The position numbers and the translations under genes are program-made. A DNA stretch of 55,154 bases from Caenimonas sp. SL110 (lineage in GTDB: Bacteria > Pseudomonadota > Gammaproteobacteria > Burkholderiales > Burkholderiaceae_C): NCBI RefSeq assembly GCF_001044395.1, contig NZ_JANU01000045.1:1-55154 (forward strand), read 5' to 3'. Numbering within the stretch: position 1 is the stretch's first letter; each line of letters begins with the position of its first letter. Below the pieces are notes generated by a model, which saw only the letters and a program-made list of their open reading frames with translations, ran no database searches and had not been told where the DNA came from. Shown here in pieces: positions 25,988 to 36,536 of the stretch.

Positions 25988-26974
25988 ATGACATCACGTC
26001 GCGATTTCGTGAAATCCTCGGCGGCTTTGGCCGCCCTGGGTGCCACCGGACTTTCCCTGCCCGCGCACGCGCAAAGCCTGGATCTGGCCAAGATTCTTTG
26101 CGGTTTTCCGCCGGGCGGCACGAGCGACGCAATTTCGCGCCGCATCGCAGAGAAGCTGCGCGGCAACTACGCCAATAACGTGGTCGTGGAGAACAAGCCC
26201 GGCGCAGGCGGGCAGATCGCCATCACCCTGCTCAAGGACAGCCCTGCCGATGGCAGCACGATGGTGCTCACGCCGTCGTCGATGCTCTCGATCTACCCCT
26301 ACGTTTACAAATCGCTGCCCTACAAGCCGCTGGAAGATGTGCAGCCGGTGTCGCTCGCCTGCTACTTCAACCATGCATTCGGTGTGGGTCCCGCAGTGCC
26401 CGAGAGCGTCAAGACGATCAAGGACTTCCTGGCCTGGTCCAAGGACAATCCGACCAAGGCCAACTACGGCTCGCCGGGCGCGGGCTCCATGCCTCACCTG
26501 ATCGTCGCGCTGCTGAACAAGCTCACGGGGCAAGACCTCAAGCACATTCCGTATCGCGGCTCCGCACCCGGTATCCAGGACTTGCTGGGCGGCCAGATCT
26601 CGGCGATGTCGTCGCCTGTGGGTGACTACCTGCCCTACCTCAAGACCGGCAAGCTGCGCCTGCTCGCGATTTCCGGCCAGAACCGCAGCCGCTTCGTGCC
26701 CGAGGTTGCCACCTATCGCCAGCAGGGCTTTCCGATCACGGTTCGCGAGTGGTATGGCGTGTTCCTGCCGGGCAAGGCAAAGCCCGAAGTCGTGCGCCGC
26801 GCGGCTGCTTACCTGCAACCCGCGCTCGCGCAACCCGACCTCATCTCCAGCATGGCCCAGGTTGGCATGGAGGTGGAGTCGTCTTCGCCGCAAGTGCTTG
26901 GCGAACTGCTGCGTGCCGACGCCGAAGAATGGCGCCGCCTGATCAAGCAGATCGGCTTCACGCCTGAATCCTGA
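25988..26974 (+). CDS. Bug family binding protein with twin-arginine signal
   Basis: A 328-residue Bug-type periplasmic binding protein. The N-terminus MTSRRDFVKSSAALAALGA fits a twin-arginine (Tat) export signal. Family marks: CGFPPGGTSDAISRRIAEKL, VENKPGAGGQIAITLLKDSPADGS and IPYRGSAPGIQDLLGGQI. It follows the SDR gene by 38 bases in the same direction. It likely captures the aromatic acid that the cluster degrades. No TctA/TctB membrane genes are nearby. Confidence 0.9.
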   Translation: MTSRRDFVKSSAALAALGATGLSLPAHAQSLDLAKILCGFPPGGTSDAISRRIAEKLRGNYANNVVVENKPGAGGQIAITLLKDSPADGSTMVLTPSSMLSIYPYVYKSLPYKPLEDVQPVSLACYFNHAFGVGPAVPESVKTIKDFLAWSKDNPTKANYGSPGAGSMPHLIVALLNKLTGQDLKHIPYRGSAPGIQDLLGGQISAMSSPVGDYLPYLKTGKLRLLAISGQNRSRFVPEVATYRQQGFPITVREWYGVFLPGKAKPEVVRRAAAYLQPALAQPDLISSMAQVGMEVESSSPQVLGELLRADAEEWRRLIKQIGFTPES

Positions 26975-27039
26975 TAGAAAATCTGCCCCGCGCACTACGC
27001 CCCACGCATGACACAACGCCATACACAAGGAGACCTTCA

Positions 27040-28032
27040 GTGACCACGACCCGCCGCCAGTTCGTTCAATCCGCAGCTTCGCTCGCCGCCATCAGCGCGT
27101 TCCCCATGGCCGCCTTCGCGCAAGCGCTGGAAGCCGTGAAGATCATCAACGGCTTTCCTGCAGGCGGCACGGCCGACAGCACCAGCCGTCGCGTTGCCGA
27201 AAAGCTCGGCGGCACGGCGTACTCGAAGAACGCCGGTGTCGTGGAAAACAAGCCGGGCGCAGGCGGACGCATCGCATGCGAAGTCGTCAAGGCAGCGCCT
27301 GCCGACGGCTCCACCCTGCTGCTCACGCCTTACTCGTGCATGTCGATCTACCCGTCGATCTACAAGACGCTGAGCTACGACCCGTTCAAGGATTTCGTGC
27401 CGGTTTCGATGGGCGCCGTGATGACGCACGCGCTGACCGTGGGACCCATGGTTCCTGCCAGTGTCAAGACGGTGAAGGACTACCTGGCGTGGGCCAAGGC
27501 CAACCCGAAGGACGCGAGCTACGGCTCGCCCGCAGCAGGCTCCACGCCGCACTTCATCGGCGCGCTGCTGGGCCTGAACAATGGCGTGGACCTCAAGCAC
27601 GTGCCCTATCGCGGCTCGCTGCCTGCGGTTGCCGACATGATCGGCGGCACGCTGGCATCGACCTGCACGCCTACCGGTGATGCACTGGCCAATCACAGGG
27701 CGGGCAAGGTTCGCATCCTGGCAACGTCCGGTGCCAAGCGCACGCAGTTCACGCCAGAAGTCGCCACGTTCGCCGAACAGGGCTTCTCCGAGCTGACGAC
27801 CGAAGAATGGTTCGGCTTCTATGCGCCTGCCCGCACGCCGGCCAACGTGGTGGCCAACGCCAACGCAGCGATCAATGCAGCGCTCAAGGACAAGGCCGTC
27901 ATCGACTCGCTGGCCGTGATGGGCCTGGTTGCCCAAGGCTCGACCGCTGCCGAAATGGACAAGAGCCAGCGCGACGAGTTCACGCGCTGGGCACCGCTGG
28001 TCAAGAAGATCGGCTTCACCGCTGAATCCTGA
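27040..28032 (+). CDS. Second Bug family binding protein with twin-arginine-like signal
   Basis: A 330-residue paralogue of the preceding gene, starting at GTG 27040 with an AAGGAGA ribosome site. Signal VTTTRRQFVQSAASLAAISA; family marks NGFPAGGTADSTSRRVAEKL, VENKPGAGGRIACEVVK and VPYRGSLPAVADMIGG. The two adjacent genes likely came from a duplication; the C-terminal KKIGFTAES resembles QIGFTPES of its neighbour. A second ligand specificity is possible. Confidence 0.9.
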   Translation: MTTTRRQFVQSAASLAAISAFPMAAFAQALEAVKIINGFPAGGTADSTSRRVAEKLGGTAYSKNAGVVENKPGAGGRIACEVVKAAPADGSTLLLTPYSCMSIYPSIYKTLSYDPFKDFVPVSMGAVMTHALTVGPMVPASVKTVKDYLAWAKANPKDASYGSPAAGSTPHFIGALLGLNNGVDLKHVPYRGSLPAVADMIGGTLASTCTPTGDALANHRAGKVRILATSGAKRTQFTPEVATFAEQGFSELTTEEWFGFYAPARTPANVVANANAAINAALKDKAVIDSLAVMGLVAQGSTAAEMDKSQRDEFTRWAPLVKKIGFTAES

Positions 28033-28060
28033 TCGCAGCGCCAACCGAAACAGGTTCGCG

Positions 28061-28513
28061 ATGACCGGCAAGTGCGTGCCCGCCGTTGAACAGGTCGATT
28101 CAAGCTACCTTGAAGATCTGATCGGCTACAACGCGCGGCGTGCGGCGCTGTCGGTGATCGAGGTGTTCCTGGACCGGATGCAGGTCTATAACCTGCGTCC
28201 GGTCGATTTTTCGGTGCTGTCGCTCATCACCCACAATCCGGGCATCACGTCGCGGCAGTTGTGCTCCACACTGGGCATCTTGCCGCCCAACCTGGTAGGC
28301 ATGGTGAACGCCCTTGAAAAGCGCGAACTGATCATGCGCCAGCCTCATCCGCGTGACGGCCGCGCCATGGGTCTGCACCTCACGACGCCGGGGCAAAAGC
28401 TCATGCGTGATGCAGAACGCACCGCTGCCGAACTCGAAGCCGAGGTCGCCGGGCGCCTCACACCCACCGAATCGCGCACGCTCATTCGCCTGCTCAAGAA
28501 AATCTATCAATAG
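28061..28513 (+). CDS. MarR family transcriptional regulator
   Basis: A 150-residue winged-helix regulator. The DNA-recognition part is in NPGITSRQLCSTLGILPPNLVGMVNALEKRELI and the wing is RQPHPRDGRAMGLHLTTPG. MarR proteins bind aromatic ligands or their CoA esters. The gene is the last of the plus-strand aromatic-acid cluster, so it may repress it at the 22533 palindrome. The ATG at 28061 follows the Bug stop by 28 bases; no strong ribosome site. Confidence 0.88.
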   Translation: MTGKCVPAVEQVDSSYLEDLIGYNARRAALSVIEVFLDRMQVYNLRPVDFSVLSLITHNPGITSRQLCSTLGILPPNLVGMVNALEKRELIMRQPHPRDGRAMGLHLTTPGQKLMRDAERTAAELEAEVAGRLTPTESRTLIRLLKKIYQ

Positions 28514-28522
28514 GGGAAACCT

Positions 28523-28557
28523 CTGCTATTGTTTGCATAGCAGGAGTTGCGTACACT
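28523..28557 (+). promoter_or_regulatory. Promoter with overlapping inverted repeat before the HxlR-like gene
   Basis: A perfect seven-base inverted repeat CTGCTAT-N7-ATAGCAG (28523-28543) overlaps a candidate -35 TTGTTT (28529-28534), with -10 TACACT at 28552-28557 and a 17-base spacer. The arms sit where a repressor would block RNA polymerase. The winged-helix protein encoded just downstream is a candidate ligand. It might alternatively be a weak terminator for the marR gene, but it lacks a T-run. Confidence 0.45.
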
Positions 28558-28611
28558 CCCCTTCCCCGCACCAAGAACACTATCAGAGCGGGACGAGGAG
28601 TGCCCCAGCGT

Positions 28612-28938
28612 ATGAGTTCGAAGGAAACTGCCGCCATCAGCCAATTGCTGGGGCTGCTGGAGTCGCGTTATGCGATTCGTGTGCTGTGGGCCCTGCGAGA
28701 CGGCCATGCGCAAACGTTTCGACTGCTGCAAGACAGCGTAGGCGGCATCACGCCCAACACCCTCAACACCCGGATCAAGGAAATGCGCGAAGCAGGCCTG
28801 GTCACGCATGGCACCGATGGCTACATCATCACCGCCATGGGCGCCGACCTGCTCAAGCGCCTGGGTGAACTGCCCGCCTTCGCTGCCAAATGGGTTGCGG
28901 CGCAGGCCAAGAAAAAATCTTCAACACCGCCGCCATGA
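28612..28938 (+). CDS. HxlR-like winged-helix transcriptional regulator
   Basis: A 108-residue single-domain regulator. The sequence LLGLLESRYAIRVLWALRDGHAQTFRLLQDSVGGITPNTLNTRIKEMREAGL has the HxlR-family pattern (given here as a run of its parts: LESRYAIRVLWALRDG and GGITPNTLNTRIKEMREAGL). The ATG at 28612 is preferred with GAGGAG upstream; a GTG at 28600 overlaps that site. Its stop overlaps the FAH-family start codon by four bases (ATGA), so the two are translated together, and it probably controls that operon. Confidence 0.8.
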   Translation: MSSKETAAISQLLGLLESRYAIRVLWALRDGHAQTFRLLQDSVGGITPNTLNTRIKEMREAGLVTHGTDGYIITAMGADLLKRLGELPAFAAKWVAAQAKKKSSTPPP

Positions 28939-30104
28939 AAAACATTCTTGATACCGCATCGGCCTTGCCGGTGGATGCCGCTGACGCACTGCTCGTGGGG
29001 CGCGTGCATGTCGCGGGCCGGGGAGCGACGCTGGTGCGGGTCACTGCCGAATCCGTGTTCGACATCTCGGGGCTGGCAGCGACCAGCAGCGAACTGCTTG
29101 AGCTGCAAGACCTGGCAGCGTTGCTGCGCTCGCATCGCGGTGAGCGGCTGGCATCGACTGCTGATGTGCTGGCCAACTCCGCGTTCGATGCGCGTCGTGA
29201 GTCGATGCCGTGGTTCCTCGCGCCCTGCGACCTGCAGGCGATCAAGGCGGCAGGCGTGACCTTTGTTTCATCCATGCTCGAACGCGTGATCGAAGAACAG
29301 GCGCGCGGCGATGCATCGCGGGCCGAGGCCGTGCGAGCCGCAGTGGTCGCGGTGATCGGAGACAACCTCGGGGCAGTCGTGCCCGGTTCACCCGAGGCAG
29401 CCAAGCTCAAGGATGTGCTGATCGCCCAGGGCATGTGGTCGCAGTACCTCGAAGTGGGTATCGGCCCCGACGCGGAGATCTTCACCAAGTCGCAGCCCAT
29501 GAGCGCTGTGGGCACCGGGTCCGAAATCGGCATCCATCCGGCCAGCTCATGGAACAACCCGGAGCCCGAGATCGTGCTGGCCGTGAACAGCCGCGGTGAA
29601 GTTCCCGGCGTGACCCTGGGCAACGACGTGAACCTGCGCGACTTCGAAGGCCGCAGCGCGCTGCTGCTGGGCAAGGCCAAGGACAACAACGCAAGCTGCG
29701 CCATCGGCCCTTTCATCCGGATCTTCGATGACGGTTTCACGATGGACGACGTGCGGCAGTGCGACCTCGCTATGAAGGTCGCGGGACCGGAGGGTTTTGT
29801 GATGGAAGGCGCGAGCGCCATTTCGATGATCAGCCGCGATCCCCTCGACCTCGTGTCGCAGGCGATCGGTGCGAATCACCAGTACCCCGATGGGTTCGTG
29901 CTCTTCCTTGGAACCATGTTCGCGCCCACGCAGGACAGGCATGGTCCGGGCCAGGGATTCACGCACGTGGCAGGCGATGTAGTCACCGTTTCGACCCCTC
30001 GTCTGGGTACACTGGCAAACCGCGTCAACACCAGCGACCGCATCGCGCCGTGGACCTACGGAATCACCGCGCTCATGCGCGATCTTGCACGGCGCAGCCG
30101 CTGA
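28935..30104 (+). CDS. Fumarylacetoacetate hydrolase family protein
   Basis: A 389-residue FAH-family enzyme, which cleaves C-C bonds or hydrates/decarboxylates 2-oxo acids. The metal/active part is [31 protein letters not shown] with the acidic ligands, followed by [24 protein letters not shown] (both quoted in part only). N-terminal 120 residues are a variable domain. It is the longer, sugar-acid-type FAH subfamily, so a role in 2-keto-3-deoxy-acid breakdown is possible. Coupled to the regulator upstream. Confidence 0.82.
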   Translation: MKNILDTASALPVDAADALLVGRVHVAGRGATLVRVTAESVFDISGLAATSSELLELQDLAALLRSHRGERLASTADVLANSAFDARRESMPWFLAPCDLQAIKAAGVTFVSSMLERVIEEQARGDASRAEAVRAAVVAVIGDNLGAVVPGSPEAAKLKDVLIAQGMWSQYLEVGIGPDAEIFTKSQPMSAVGTGSEIGIHPASSWNNPEPEIVLAVNSRGEVPGVTLGNDVNLRDFEGRSALLLGKAKDNNASCAIGPFIRIFDDGFTMDDVRQCDLAMKVAGPEGFVMEGASAISMISRDPLDLVSQAIGANHQYPDGFVLFLGTMFAPTQDRHGPGQGFTHVAGDVVTVSTPRLGTLANRVNTSDRIAPWTYGITALMRDLARRSR

Positions 30105-30127
30105 AACTTACATCAAAAGGAACGACC

Positions 30128-30478
30128 ATGATCACCAATCCATCCGGCCTGCAATACGAAGACACCAAGGTCGGCGACGGAGCCGAAGCGAGCAAGGGCC
30201 AGCACGTGCATGTGCACTACACCGGCTGGCTCTACAACGACGGCCAGCAGGGCAAGAAGTTCGATTCAAGTGTGGATCGCAACGACCCGTTTGCGTTCTC
30301 GCTGGGTGCCGGCATGGTCATCAAGGGCTGGGACGAAGGCGTCGCCGGCATGAAGATCGGCGGCAAGCGCACGCTGATCATTCCGCCGCAGCTGGGCTAC
30401 GGCCCGCGCGGAGCCGGCGGTGTGATTCCGCCGAACGCGACGCTGAAGTTCGATGTGGAGTTGCTCGACGCGCATTGA
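30128..30478 (+). CDS. FKBP-type peptidyl-prolyl cis-trans isomerase
   Basis: A 116-residue single-domain FKBP. The rapamycin-binding pocket residues are seen in [48 protein letters not shown] (split as [18 protein letters not shown] and [17 protein letters not shown]) and [25 protein letters not shown]. No signal peptide, so cytoplasmic folding helper. AAAGGAACGACC ribosome site before ATG 30128. It ends convergently to alaS with one repeat between. Confidence 0.92.
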   Translation: MITNPSGLQYEDTKVGDGAEASKGQHVHVHYTGWLYNDGQQGKKFDSSVDRNDPFAFSLGAGMVIKGWDEGVAGMKIGGKRTLIIPPQLGYGPRGAGGVIPPNATLKFDVELLDAH

Positions 30479-30499
30479 TAGGCCGTAGCCGCTGCGCGG

Positions 30500-30570
30500 T
30501 GGATGCCGGATCGAGTCCGGCATGACATCCAAAGACAGGTTGTCATTGCGGACTTGATCCGCAATCCATG
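30500..30570. repeat. Dispersed palindromic repeat, copy 5 (arms in reversed order)
   Basis: Right-type arm TGGATGCCGGATCGAGTCCG then GCATGACA (30500-30527), 13 bases, then left-type arm TGTCATTGCGGACTTGATCC then GCAATCCATG (30541-30570). It lies in the gap between the convergent FKBP and alaS genes and ends 3 bases before the alaS stop codon. It could serve as a two-way terminator. Confidence 0.85.
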
Positions 30571-30573
30571 TCT

Positions 30574-33198
<2,625 letters not shown>

Positions 33199-33376
33199 TT
33201 TTGGATGGAAAAGCGGATGAAAACGGGCGGTGAACTGGCGCGAATCGCGGCACGCAAAAGCGATCGCAAAAACACGCGCAACTGCTTGATTCAGCTGGGC
33301 TTTTGATTATAGGTGTGGGGCCTGCATTGCTCCCTCGCCGCCGGCCAGAGAGCATGGGGGTGAGAGGCAGCTGCGT

Positions 33377-33706
33377 TTAGCCGTCTAGCGTGTGCAGCCA
33401 ATCAGCCATCTGGCGTGATCCATGAAGCACGCGCCAGACATCTATGTGCCCCGAAGCCTCGAAATAGAAAACCAGATGAGGAAACCGCCTGAGTCGCCAG
33501 CACCGCAGCCCGGCGACATCCAGCTCATGTGCGTACCTGGGTGAACCCGTCGCTGGATGGCGGGCGATGTGGGCGTATGCGGCCTCCAGGTCGTCGATGA
33601 AATCAAGCGCTGGCTGCTCGCCTGCTTCGGCCAGGTAGAAATCAACCGCTTCTTCCACATCGACAATGGCCCTGCGCCGGGGAACAACTGCCTTTGGGGT
33701 GGCCAC
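33377..33706 (-). CDS. ParE/RelE-type toxin
   Basis: A 109-residue toxin of the ParE/RelE fold. Pattern: AIVDVEEAVDFYLAEAGEQPALDFIDDLEAAYAHI, RHPATGSPRYAHELDVAGLRCWRLRRFPHLVFYF, and VWRVLHGSRQM (each of these is abbreviated from the product; key residues are RxxxP, RxWxLxxFP and VxRVLHGSR). Starts at GTG 33706, 2 bases after the antitoxin stop. ParE toxins act on gyrase and RelE toxins on mRNA; the FP-HLVFY-VWRVLHGSRQ ending favours ParE. Confidence 0.85.
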   Translation of the reverse strand: MATPKAVVPRRRAIVDVEEAVDFYLAEAGEQPALDFIDDLEAAYAHIARHPATGSPRYAHELDVAGLRCWRLRRFPHLVFYFEASGHIDVWRVLHGSRQMADWLHTLDG

Positions 33707-33708
33707 GA

Positions 33709-34002
33709 TCAGCGCGGACGTGCGGTTGTTGAGCGCCTCGCAACGGGACTGCGCCCACTTTTGCCACTCTTCCCACTCGCCCCAACGCGCGAGCGCAAAC
33801 TTTTGAAATAGTTCGCGTCTGCTGCAGGTCCAGGCTCACTTGCGCCGCCCGCCAGGATGAGCTCGCGCAGCTGCCGACGCTCCTGATCCTTGCGAATCAG
33901 TTCACGCACGTATTCGCTGCTCGTTCCATATCCGCGCTCGCTCACCTGTTCATCGACGAACGACTTCATGGCATCAGGCAAGGAAATGTTCATGGTTGTC
34001 AT
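33709..34002 (-). CDS. ParD-type antitoxin
   Basis: A 97-residue antitoxin whose N-terminal half is a ribbon-helix-helix domain: MNISLPDAMKSFVDEQVSERG then YGTSSEYVRELIRKDQERRQ. The C-terminal part from about residue 60 is low in order and Arg/Ser/Gly-rich and would wrap the toxin. Two ATGs (34002 and 33993) are near the predicted transcript start, so translation may begin with little leader. Directly upstream of the toxin gene. Confidence 0.85.
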   Translation of the reverse strand: MTTMNISLPDAMKSFVDEQVSERGYGTSSEYVRELIRKDQERRQLRELILAGGASEPGPAADANYFKSLRSRVGASGKSGKSGRSPVARRSTTARPR

Positions 34003-34008
34003 CAGTCC

Positions 34009-34037
34009 AGTTTATGAGAGTTGGCAAATTTTGGCAA
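34009..34037 (-). promoter_or_regulatory. parDE promoter
   Basis: On the minus strand, -35 TTGCCA (34032-34037) and -10 TAAACT (34009-34014) are separated by 17 bases. A second TTGCCA lies 10 bases away (34022-34027), making a direct repeat that a ParD dimer could bind. The first start codon lies only a few bases downstream of the -10. Confidence 0.55.
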
Positions 34038-34190
34038 TTTTGACATTTGCAGGGATGTTCCCTGCCTTGACGGTCGAGATTAGTTCCAAAGCATCAACAC
34101 GACCACCTACCCCATCACCAACTCGCACCCGATGGAACGAACCAACAGCAGGCGTCACACACTTCAACTGCATCACCCATGGGAAGCTTC

Positions 34191-35024
34191 ATGACCACCT
34201 CACGAACCGGATCGTTCTCGGGCGTCGCTGATGTCGCGGCAGCCTCCCGCCTGAGCATGGATCGCCCGATGCCTGCGAGCGACGGCGCGAAACCTGTCAT
34301 GGCGGACATTCGAGAGTCGTTGTCGCAGTGGGCTCATGACGAACACGCAAACCCTGATGAACTGAATCTGAGAATCTATCTGGCGGACGACATCGCCCGC
34401 AGCATCGAAGAGGCACTTCCGTCGCAAGGTGACGACTGGTTGCGAAGCAGCGTCCAGATCGATATTCCACTGCCAGACCTCAGCCGCTTCAAGATCGACG
34501 TGCACTTCGCGCGTCCTGAACCAGAGCCCGCCGAGGTGCCCCAGGCGGAGCCGGGCGTCGTACGACTGGCAGATGTTCCGCGCGTCTCATCTCGCTCGGC
34601 GATCTACATCCAGAACCGCATCGCTTCGATGACCGTCCTGTCAAAGCTGCTGGGTCCGGACAACCCCGCGCAGCGCTCACGCAAGAACGCGCAGGAAATC
34701 GCGGACATCATGGGACCTTACCGAAAGCGTGTCGAAAACCAGACCCATGGCCTGGTGGTGCTGATCGAGCAGTTACCTGACGAAAACGAGAGACTGCAAC
34801 TGCTCTTCCAACTGACGTCACGGTTGAACTCGCTGGGTGTGCGTTGTTTCGGCGGGCATCTTGAGCATCCCGCGATGGTCGCGGTCGGCGAGTCGATGGA
34901 CGAGCATGTTCTGCCCGCGGTGCAAAGATTGGGCGACATGCAGCTGGAAGCCGCGAGCAACCTGCAACGTCGATTGCTGGGCGCCTTGGAGTTTCCGGTG
35001 CTGTTTTACCGGCAGTCGCTTTGA
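34191..35024 (+). CDS. Unrecognised 277-residue protein next to the FeeM-ThiF cassette
   Basis: Start chosen at ATG 34191, with GGGAAG six bases upstream; an ATG at 34179 adds four residues. The first 35 residues are rich in Ser/Pro/Ala and probably unstructured. The middle has an RPEPEPAEVPQAEPG segment, and the C-terminal 130 residues look helical (IQNRIASMTVLSKLL, LQRRLLGALEFPVLFYRQSL). No membrane segment or known motif. It precedes the FeeM-like/ThiF/nitroreductase genes by about 700 bases, so linkage is loose. Function unknown. Confidence 0.5.
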   Translation: MTTSRTGSFSGVADVAAASRLSMDRPMPASDGAKPVMADIRESLSQWAHDEHANPDELNLRIYLADDIARSIEEALPSQGDDWLRSSVQIDIPLPDLSRFKIDVHFARPEPEPAEVPQAEPGVVRLADVPRVSSRSAIYIQNRIASMTVLSKLLGPDNPAQRSRKNAQEIADIMGPYRKRVENQTHGLVVLIEQLPDENERLQLLFQLTSRLNSLGVRCFGGHLEHPAMVAVGESMDEHVLPAVQRLGDMQLEAASNLQRRLLGALEFPVLFYRQSL

Positions 35025-35130
35025 CGCCACCTCGAATTGGGCGTCGACCCGAAGCGCGCCGCCTGATCGTCATGGAGTTCGAAGAGCCTGAGCACTTTCA
35101 TGCAAGCATTGCACCCGTGCACGCGATGCT

Positions 35131-35505
35131 TTGAAGAGACGCCAGGCATTCCTGCATTTGCATTTAACAGTCGCCTGCGTGTCTGCGCCATATTGCCAAG
35201 TCAGCTCCTGCGAGAAAAACACGCCGGAGGGGGTGACGACTCGACCTGGCGGGGTGTTTACCGCAACCATCCCGATCATCTTCGATGCTGCGAATTCCAG
35301 GACCCGGCAGAGTGCGCATGATTGCCATGAGGAGCTTCAGGCGGTGGGAATAGAGAGAGGCTTTCCCCCCTATCGCCTTGGCATTGATTGCATGGCCCAA
35401 CTGCATGAAAGTCCCGCCAACCAATCAGGTGCCACCTGGTGGTTATTGAAGAAGGCGTTGGACCCCAACGCAATCATTGCACCTGGTCGCTGTGTGAGTG
35501 CATGA
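35131..35505 (+). pseudogene. C-terminal fragment of a VAO-type FAD-linked oxidase
   Basis: The frame reads TATIPIIFDAANSRTRQSAH, GFPPYRLGIDCMAQLHE and LKKALDPNAIIAPGR. This is the end of vanillyl-alcohol-oxidase-type flavoproteins (such as 4-cresol or eugenol dehydrogenases), whose final ALDPN-x-IL-APG box is diagnostic. The same frame has a stop at 35089-35091 and no FAD-binding N-terminal half precedes it, so only the last quarter survives. It is a decayed gene in a 700-base gap. It suggests that genes for phenolic oxidation were once here. Confidence 0.6.
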
Positions 35506-35722
35506 CGATCTTGCTTCCGCCTGCGGGCCGGCTCCGCAGCAAGGATGCAATCCATACGAAGGCCTCGCAAGACCTTCGCTGCGTTCCGATTCATGTGTCG
35601 CCCCTTCTACATTGATTTAACGCCGCTGCGAATTGGCTGGCGCTAAATGGCAGATATGCGGGCCTTCACGAGCCGCAGGTGCCGATCAAGGGTGGAATGG
35701 CTTTCGTTGGAAGGGCACTCCT

Positions 35723-36511
35723 ATGAAATGGCATTCGGCAATCAGCAACTGGAGCGGCAGCATCAGCGTGCGCTCCTCGTCATCAGATCCTGAACTCTCG
35801 GCACACAGCGATACTTCGTCGCAGCAACAGACCCCGCCGGAGTCAACCTCCTACACGGTCTGCGTGGCCAACACCGACCAGCGTCGCGACCTGGCCGCAT
35901 CCCTCATCGCAAACTCCTATGGAAAGCGCGGCTACGACACCAGCTTTCTGGAAGAGGCGCCCGAGCCGCAGGAAAAGCTATTGACGCTGCTGTTTTCAAT
36001 CAACGACAGGCCAGAGGGAACCTTCAGCGTCCGTCTCGATACGCCTGATGGATTGCTGGCAGACCAAAGCTTCAAGGACGAACTCGCGGCTTTGCGCGCC
36101 GAGGGCCGTGAACTGATTGAACTGTGCCGTCTGGCGAGCGACCCTTCGCTGGTGCCCCAGGTGACCAGCGAGCTCATGGCGCTAAAGCTCCACATCCTGC
36201 TGATGCTGAGCAAACAATTCTCCGAGTCCCCCACATCGCTGGTCATTGAGGTGAACCCGCATCATGTCCGTTTCTGGCGCGGCATGGGCTGGGCGCGCAG
36301 CACAGGCGAACGCTGGTGCGATCGGGTGGGTGCAGCGTCAGTATTAATGTGGATCGACTGCGCGGAGTTCGTGGAACGCAGCGCCGCGTACTTTGAACGC
36401 GCCAGGCAATCATCGACCTGGAAACACTTCGCACGCTTCTCACCCCAGGAAGTCCACGCCATGACCGCGCAGCTCTATCTCGAGCTTGCAGACGGCGGCT
36501 TTGTTGAGTGA
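35723..36511 (+). CDS. FeeM-like N-acyl amino acid synthase (GNAT/autoinducer-synthase fold)
   Basis: A 262-residue acyltransferase-like protein. The first 42 residues are polar and Ser-rich; the core from YTVCVANTDQRRDLAASLI, through NSYGKRGYDTSF, resembles N-acyl amino acid synthases (FeeM) and exosortase-linked acyltransferases, which join fatty acyl groups from acyl-ACP to amino acids such as Tyr. The conserved ELIELCRLASDP block (about residue 145) matches the E-x-x-RLA signature, and VIEVNPHHVRFWRGMGWARS is the GNAT acyl-donor end. ATG 35723 chosen; GGAAGGG lies upstream. It is 25 bases before the ThiF-like gene, so one transcript is likely. Fold assignment moderately firm; substrate unknown. 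Confidence 0.65.
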   Translation: MKWHSAISNWSGSISVRSSSSDPELSAHSDTSSQQQTPPESTSYTVCVANTDQRRDLAASLIANSYGKRGYDTSFLEEAPEPQEKLLTLLFSINDRPEGTFSVRLDTPDGLLADQSFKDELAALRAEGRELIELCRLASDPSLVPQVTSELMALKLHILLMLSKQFSESPTSLVIEVNPHHVRFWRGMGWARSTGERWCDRVGAASVLMWIDCAEFVERSAAYFERARQSSTWKHFARFSPQEVHAMTAQLYLELADGGFVE

Positions 36512-36536
36512 ACTGCGACTCCACCAAAAAAATAGC

